This document shows, one piece after another, positions 59,056 through 64,000 of a DNA stretch of 64,000 bases (position 1 is the stretch's first letter; every line of letters begins with the position of its first letter). The translations under genes and the position numbers were made by a program. Source of the stretch: Catonia carolina (lineage: Eukaryota > Arthropoda > Insecta > Hemiptera > Achilidae); contig JAQMRL010000001.1 in the NCBI GenBank assembly GCA_035578175.1, positions 376,469,220 through 376,533,219 of the forward strand, read 5' to 3'. The notes under the pieces are model-generated. The model did no database searches and had not been told where the DNA came from. It saw nothing but the letters and a program-made list of their open reading frames with translations.

Positions 59056-60295
59056 CATTTACGCACAACCCAAGACTTATGTCATCAACACTGAAAACAA
59101 AAAAAAAGACTGAGAATCTTGTTCTCTTGGGCCCCTTGGGTGCAAAAGATAATACTGTGGGCAGTCTTAAAAATTATTTTATTCGTTGGTTGAAATGTTT
59201 TCTATTGTTAACAAAATTTTTTGAAGAGAAAAATTGACTATAATGAAAATTCTACAGCTTTACATGGTGCTCTGAAATGGCAATCCTTCAGTTTTGTGCA
59301 AAATTCATGTAAATTGGCGGGAATAATACCAGAGCTATGATTTATGAAACTTACGGCTGGTTTTCAACCATGATTTTGAGGATAATGGTAAAAATTTAAA
59401 ATAAAATTTTTTCAGATTTAAATTGAAAAAATACAGGTTTTCAGGCCCAAAAAGGGTTTCACTAATTAGCACCACAAAAGAGATGTTTTTTTAAGGTAGA
59501 CTTTCATAAATTATTTTCTGATTGAACGCCAAACATCTACGTTCTAATGTTTTAAAGACGAGGACTTCTTAACTAATACACCAAAACTTTAGTATTTACG
59601 TTTATTTGGGATGTGAATGCAATACAGAAACATATTTATATTAGTTGTATTTCAATTTGTCTTAAATCGAATGAGCATTTAATTTTATTGAACTTTTTGC
59701 TAGATTACATCTATTCACTTTATTCAATGATAATCAATTCAAATGACAAAAGAGTAAAGGAAATTTAACATTCATCCGTTTTTGACTTCTTTGGTACGTA
59801 CAGACAAAAGAAGTAAAAAATGACACTAAATTTTGATTACTGAATCTAAATCGCAAGTTCTAAAATATTTAATTATTTTACATTGAATTTTAATTGACTG
59901 TTCCCTACTAGAATGATTGCCGCTATACTCGTATTTTCATAATCCTACAGTTGTTACTGTACAATTACCATGTCAATTTATTTATGTATTTTGTTAGTAA
60001 GCTAATTGCAATTATTACATAGGCTATAATATTTCACACAGAAATTTAAACTTTTTTGTTATACTATTCTTACATTTTAAATTACTATCTTTAAATACAC
60101 TTTTGAAAAAAAATTATTGCTAATGTACCAGTGTATGTTTATTATATTTTTAATAGTTTTTGACTGAAATTGTTTTAAAACTTTGATGTTTGAATGTGTA
60201 AAAGTTTCCGAAACATTGTATTTCTAAGTATTGTAACACATTTAATAACTTCCAGTTGAATTTATTTATTTATGTTATATTAATTTATACAGATA
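59056..60295. other. Gene B intron 2 sequence aligned with unit A
   Basis: Colinear with 20430-23715 of unit A minus the two HINE-like insertions. At about 60230 it jumps directly to the equivalent of 35446. No ORF. Confidence 0.65.
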
Positions 60296-60305
60296 AACAA
60301 AATTT

Positions 60306-60661
60306 TTTTCTACGTGCTCCCTCCATTGATTTCGATATTCTGTAGTCTTCCCATTCGGGTTATAAACATCAGGTTCCGTTGTTATGTTCTCATTTCTTAG
60401 CTGGTCGCTACAATTGCAACCCTTTGTTCTTCGCAGGAATTGCATCTCTACACTTTTTTTTTTGTTTTTTTTTCTTCTGTGGTCTGGTACTAATTCGCTA
60501 ATGCCTGAGGGAAGGATTCCTTCAATGTTTTGCATTACTAATCGAAGAGGAGGAGAGATGTTGGAAGGCTACCCAAAAGATGGCAATAATTGAATTGTTT
60601 GTCGCTATTTTGAGTCGGAACAGGCGGAAACCTAATCCTTGATTGTGGGAAGAAGAAGGAC
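60306..60661 (+). mobile_element. LINE 3' fragment with twin-priming inversion and TSD (B-only)
   Basis: 356 bp between a perfect 10-bp duplication AACAAAATTT (60296-60305; 60662-60671). Gene A has the single-copy site. The first part, read on the minus strand, is VEMQFLRRTKGCNCSDQLRN to YRNQWREHVEK. The second part, read on the plus strand, starts MPEGRIPSMFC and runs to the LINE 3' end (gagtcggaacaggcggaaac). In intact relatives the second string directly follows the first, so the inversion breakpoint is almost exact. Confidence 0.85.
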
Positions 60662-60703
60662 AACAAAATTTCTAGAAATGTGTAATTAAAAAGCGAAACT
60701 TAC

Positions 60704-60853
60704 CACCAGTGTAATAGTTTTCTGGTATTAAATAAAATCCGCATGAATAATATTTTTCTTTCAGCTCACAACTATTTGCCATTAGGCTTTTTATACGTTT
60801 ATAGACATCCCAAGCTTGCTTTATATGGAATACCATCACATCACCTCCATTGA
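60704..60853 (-). CDS. Gene B exon 2
   Basis: Internal 150-nt exon with donor GTAAGT (60698-60703) and acceptor AG at 60854-60855. Encodes VNGGDVMVFHIKQAWDVYK through NYYTG, with Cys 93 and Cys 102. Same length and phase as gene A exon 2. A LINE fragment with its own target-site duplication sits 33 bp beyond the donor, in intron 2. Confidence 0.83.
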
Positions 60854-61052
60854 CTATAACATCTTTAATCAATAATAAAAAATATAGGTTAATGAAATTT
60901 TATTTTTATGAAATATAGTTCAATGGTTCCTCTTCATCCAGAATTTCTCGGGATGCCAAAACTTAAAATTTTTGAAGAGTTTAAGCAAAAAGAAAAAATT
61001 TCTGGCAGTGAACATTGATGAGTCGGAAAGTAAGATGTTGAATAAGGAAAGC

Positions 61053-61220
61053 TTTTTTTGATTTAACGTTCCACTGTTCTGCAATTACTGCTAATGCAGA
61101 CGGTGAAGGATGAAATATTTTTTTGTAATGTATGAAAATATGCCGTGCCTGAATGGGATTCAAACCCAAGACCACATGATGAGAGGCGAGCACGTTACCA
61201 ACTACGCCAATGCGGCCGGC
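61053..61220 (-). mobile_element. SINE family 2, full length, 12-bp TSD (B-only)
   Basis: Reverse complement: GCCGGCCGCATTGGCGTAGT (A box), B box GGGTTTGAATCCC, body to a poly(A) tail. Flanked by AATAAGGAAAGC (61041-61052; 61221-61232). Gene A has the empty site at 35842-35853. Confidence 0.92.
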
Positions 61221-61429
61221 AATAAGGAAAGCACAAGAAAGAATCGACGGAGATGTAAGCTAAGGTTAAGAGAAGGAAACTTTTAAAGAATGGTAAAGAG
61301 GGATTTATAAAGGGGGTCTGACTTGGAAATTAAAAAAGAAAATTGATTTTCACTTTTTAACGCTCGCATACAATTTGAAATACTCTTTCCAATAATGCTA
61401 AAATGACACTTTTATGACAACTATAAATA

Positions 61430-62290
61430 TTTTTCTTAATCAATTTTAATTAATTAATTTTTAAGAGTGACGTCATGTTGTAATTCTGTTTTTTTTTTGG
61501 AAACAAATCCATCTTGCTTATTCTTGTTTTCTGAAAATTATCGTTTAAAAATATTTATGGCAGATTTCTCAGCATTTTTAACCGCTCTTTTTAGCAAATT
61601 TTTAGGCTTTCTTTAACATGTTAAACACTAGTTCCTTATGGAGGGAAATTCATGCCCTAATTTTTGGAAAGTTTTACGTGATTATTTCAAGCGAATTTTA
61701 AATGCCTACTTAAGGGAAATTTTTTTATAAAGCTGTTTTCACCCCAATCAATAAACGTTCATGCAAGGAACTAAAATAATTACAACTCTGCAAAATAAAA
61801 CCAAAATGTAACCACTCTTTCGCAGGTTTTGAGGTATGAAGCAAAAAGTTAAAACTGAGTTGTATGCTATTTCGGATTCTCGTTAATCTTTTAATAATAG
61901 AGATCTACAGCTACTGCTGTCTAGCTTTTCTTAACCAAATGCTTCATTTGTTGTCCCCCTATCCGTCGAGGTTCTCTTTTGATGGAGTGTACATTGCCAC
62001 CTGGGGACTTATTCCGGAGTTATCATCCTGCCATTTTGTTCCAAAAACAATCTCTGAGTTTTACGTGTAGGTTGCGTAGGTTTAACGCCAAAACCACCCA
62101 ATGGAGGGCCTTTTCGTCGGCCGCGCAATCTGGATCAGTCGCTGTTCAAGTACCAGTTGATTCACTGGTGGTTTTTTGATTTCCCTCCTATCACCCATAT
62201 CGGATAATCTGGCGTAGAAGAAAAATCAGATTAAAAATATTCACCACTAACTTATAGTAAATTTCATAATAAGTCTAAAATGAAAAAGAT
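61430..62290. repeat. Intron 1 block conserved with gene A, unit B copy
   Basis: Aligns with 37800-38700 (see that entry). Open frames here are short and not conserved between copies. Confidence 0.65.
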
Positions 62291-63260
62291 CCAATACTGC
62301 ATAGTATTAAAATTAAACAAATAAAACAAAATAAATTAATTGAAGACGAAACCGTTTTAAAAAAAAAATCTGTCTCAAAATAACAAAGGATTTAAAAGGG
62401 AGTGTAAAAAGTGTGAACCATCCAAAACTTTAAGAACTAGCAAGTTTATAGTTCAGAACAATAATGTTCAATAAATTAGGTAACATTTCGATAACTAAAG
62501 AATGGATACCTTATTTTTCTGAAATTAATGTTTGGTCGACACGCAATTTCATCGAAATAGAAAACAAAAGTTGAAGAGTAAACATCTCATTTTGAATCAA
62601 CTGTTATTACGTGTTCTGTTACGCACACAAGTGCGTACATATAATTAGAAAGTAACGTAAAGAATAATATTACTGTATCTTACAGACACCGAAACAATTC
62701 AGTCTAGAAACGTAGTTTTAATTAAGTAAATAGTATCAGCCCGTTATAAAAACTAAGTCCCCAAATATAAATGCAAAACACTTTTTCTTTAACTTTATTC
62801 TAAAGTGTAAAAATCTAATCAGGTTTGTATTTTGGATTGTGCTACCAAGTTGGTGCGGGTGGATAGCATGTTTATATTTTAGTATTTTATCTAACAAGTG
62901 AACTAAAATTGAATTAACCAAGTGAACACCTCTTGTAAAAGTGAATTCTTATCGTTCTTGAATTTGTGTTTGAATGTGAACCGGAGAGTGAATAGAAAAA
63001 TTCCAAGTGAATTAATTGTTTTAATTCTTTGCACTGAATGTAAACCGGGAAAATTAATTAGACATTCCAAGTAACAACATAGTGAAGTAGGTACCCTGCC
63101 TTAGTAAATTCTACAAAATAGAATTTATTAAGTGATTTTCTCGTAAATTATGATTAAATTCAGAAGAAAATTGTAAGGATTGGTAATTCCTGGGAAGATT
63201 AAGAAAACCAGCTAAGAGTAACGGCAGATTCTAGAAGATACGAGAAAATCTTGATCAGAC
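62291..63260. other. Gene B intron 1 sequence, no gene seen
   Basis: B-only as far as I can align. AT-rich without ORFs. Confidence 0.5.
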
Positions 63261-63261
63261 G

Positions 63262-63492
63262 AAAACAAATTTAAGAGAAGGAATCCACTTGTTTTCCTTC
63301 TGGATGTTAGAAAGAAGATCAAGAGGACGACCAAGAAAAAGATGGAGGGGTGAAGTTAAGAGGAGTGTGGAAGGACAGGGATACAACTGAAAACAAACAG
63401 AGGAGGCGAGATGGTAGAAGGGCAGAAGAAGATGGAGAGGCTGGTAAACACTCGACCCGGCGATAGCTGGAACGGGCACTGGATGTAAAAGT

Positions 63493-63532
<40 letters not shown>

Positions 63533-63540
63533 CGCGCGTA
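63262..63540 (+). mobile_element. LINE 3' fragment ending in a TG microsatellite
   Basis: Plus strand reads in shifting frames RSRGRPRKRWRGEVKRSVE and GRRRWRG...NTRPGDSWNGHWM, the extreme C-terminus of a LINE ORF2, then TAA and (TG)n with tgcgcgcg (63495-63538). It lies 67 bp from the donor of gene B exon 1. Confidence 0.65.
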
Positions 63541-63607
63541 TTTATCGAAAGGTCTAATTTATGCTGACGTATTTTTATCATAAATATACTTTAGATAGTC
63601 AACTCAC

Positions 63608-63800
63608 CTAACCCTGGTGCTTTTCTTGCCATTGAAATTGCCTGGTTTAAGTAATTTGTCTGTTCAGGTTGTTGTTCAGGTAGTGTTTCTGTGACTTCTG
63701 ACGAATTAAGACCAGGTAGTGTTTCTGCGACTTCTGACGAATTAAGCCCAGATATTGTGACTAATATTAGACCTATCAGTGATGAAAGTAAATACTTCAT
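63608..63800 (-). CDS. Gene B exon 1 (signal peptide, duplicated linker)
   Basis: First coding exon, 64 codons plus one base, donor GTGAGT (63602-63607). It begins MKYLLSSLIGLILVTISG, a signal peptide. The linker contains a 12-residue direct repeat, GLNSSEVAETLP then GLNSSEVTETLP, present once in gene A; together with other small changes this makes the exon 13 codons longer. The upstream TATAAAT/ttctttcacag block (63838-63844 and just below) is conserved with gene A. Confidence 0.85.
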
Positions 63801-63920
63801 TGTCTGCGATATTAGTTACTTTACACCTGTGAAAGAATTTATAATTTTAAAAATAATGGAATTTTTATTGGAATTAGGATTAAGATATTTTTAAAAAGAT
63901 ATTTATATTTATATTTAAGA
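63801..63920 (-). promoter_or_regulatory. Putative promoter or 5' splice region of gene B
   Basis: The sequence upstream of the start codon matches that of gene A base for base over most of 45 nt, including TATAAAT (63838-63844) and ttctttcacag. Homology to unit A continues with small gaps to the end of the window. As for gene A, it may be a core promoter or an acceptor site of a 5'UTR intron. Confidence 0.4.
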
Positions 63921-64000
63921 TATGGCAGGAGCCATAATATCCTTTTAACATAACTTATTCAACAAACACGAATATACTCTTAAATAATTTTTTTGGGGGG

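Larger units (their letters stand above)
52985..63800 (-). other. Gene B span: four-exon paralogue with repetitive tail
   Basis: Span of the second paralogue. Exons are 63800-63608 (193 nt), 60853-60704 (150 nt), 58660-58553 (108 nt) and 54549-52985 (1565 nt). They join to 2016 nt, 671 residues plus stop, without an internal stop; all introns are phase 1 with GT/AG ends. Introns are about 2.8, 2.0 and 4.0 kb, much shorter than in gene A. Cysteines are at residues 93, 102, 163, 175, 193 and 216, matching gene A after allowing for the longer N-terminus. Unlike A, it has a long low-complexity tail. The architecture (signal peptide, compact Cys domain, Tyr/Pro-rich repeats) is what one sees in some insect structural or coating secretions, but that is inference only. 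Confidence 0.85.
49830..64000 (-). repeat. Segmental duplication, unit B (runs off the window)
   Basis: Homologous to unit A from about 49840 (accaagattcaaattttatt, also at 6154) to the window end. The outer border is beyond 64000. B-only sequence includes a Tigger-like element, a piggyBac-type MITE, a TTAA-type TIR element, a Penelope-like element, a twin-primed LINE fragment and a SINE. Confidence 0.85.

Noticed and set aside
1..64000. CRISPR array, bacterial operon or integrated viral genome
   Set aside because: No regularly spaced repeats with unique spacers, no Shine-Dalgarno-linked ORF series, and no capsid or envelope-like reading frame seen on either strand.

Overview
The window is AT-rich eukaryotic nuclear DNA, almost certainly from an arthropod and most likely an insect. 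I suspect Hemiptera, but that rests only on the general style of the repeats and I would not insist on it. Support for a large insect-type genome: small coding exons with GT/AG splice sites separated by kilobases of intron, several tRNA-derived SINE families, Jockey- and I-type LINEs, mariner, pogo/Tigger, piggyBac, hAT and Penelope-like elements, and many TG/CA, TA and AAT microsatellites. No bacterial operon, rRNA, genuine tRNA gene or CRISPR array is present.

The only non-transposon genes I can support are two tandem paralogues on the minus strand, called here gene A (exons at 41104-40951, 35696-35547, 20038-19928 and 8966-8443) and gene B (exons at 63800-63608, 60853-60704, 58660-58553 and 54549-52985). 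Both have four exons, identical intron phases, canonical splice sites, a signal peptide and six cysteines at matching places. Spliced in silico, both stay in frame (939 nt = 312 aa + stop; 2016 nt = 671 aa + stop). They encode secreted proteins of unknown function. Gene B carries a long tail: three LVSNAVS...LPDGT-type repeats, then a Tyr/Pro-rich segment enlarged by a 429-bp tandem duplication. Gene A stops shortly after the conserved domain with an unrelated Lys-rich end.

The pair lies in a segmental duplication. Unit A covers about 6.12-41.43 kb; unit B runs from about 49.83 kb to beyond the window end. Introns and flanks still align, including an old mariner, an old SINE scrap and a conserved block in intron 1. 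Unit A is about 2.5 times longer than unit B, mainly because of A-only sequence. Several insertions can be read as filled versus empty sites between the units, with target-site duplications (TSDs), so they post-date the duplication.

Layout: 0-6.1 kb, repeat mosaic (HINE-like element with nested LINE, 0.76-kb foldback element, SINE, Jockey fragment). 6.1-8.4 kb, 3' flank of gene A. 8.4-20 kb, exon 4 to exon 3 of gene A, with HINE-like elements, a twin-primed Jockey and a mariner broken by a SINE-in-SINE and a 2-kb LTR-like insert. 20-35.7 kb, intron 2 of A with a nearly full-length I-type LINE (24180-29905) and several LINE scraps. 35.7-41.1 kb, intron 1 of A. 41.4-49.8 kb, spacer with a TIR element carrying an HGERFHQDI-type ORF, a hAT remnant, SINEs and a heat-shock-like promoter. 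49.8-64 kb, unit B with Tigger-like, piggyBac-like and Penelope-like insertions.
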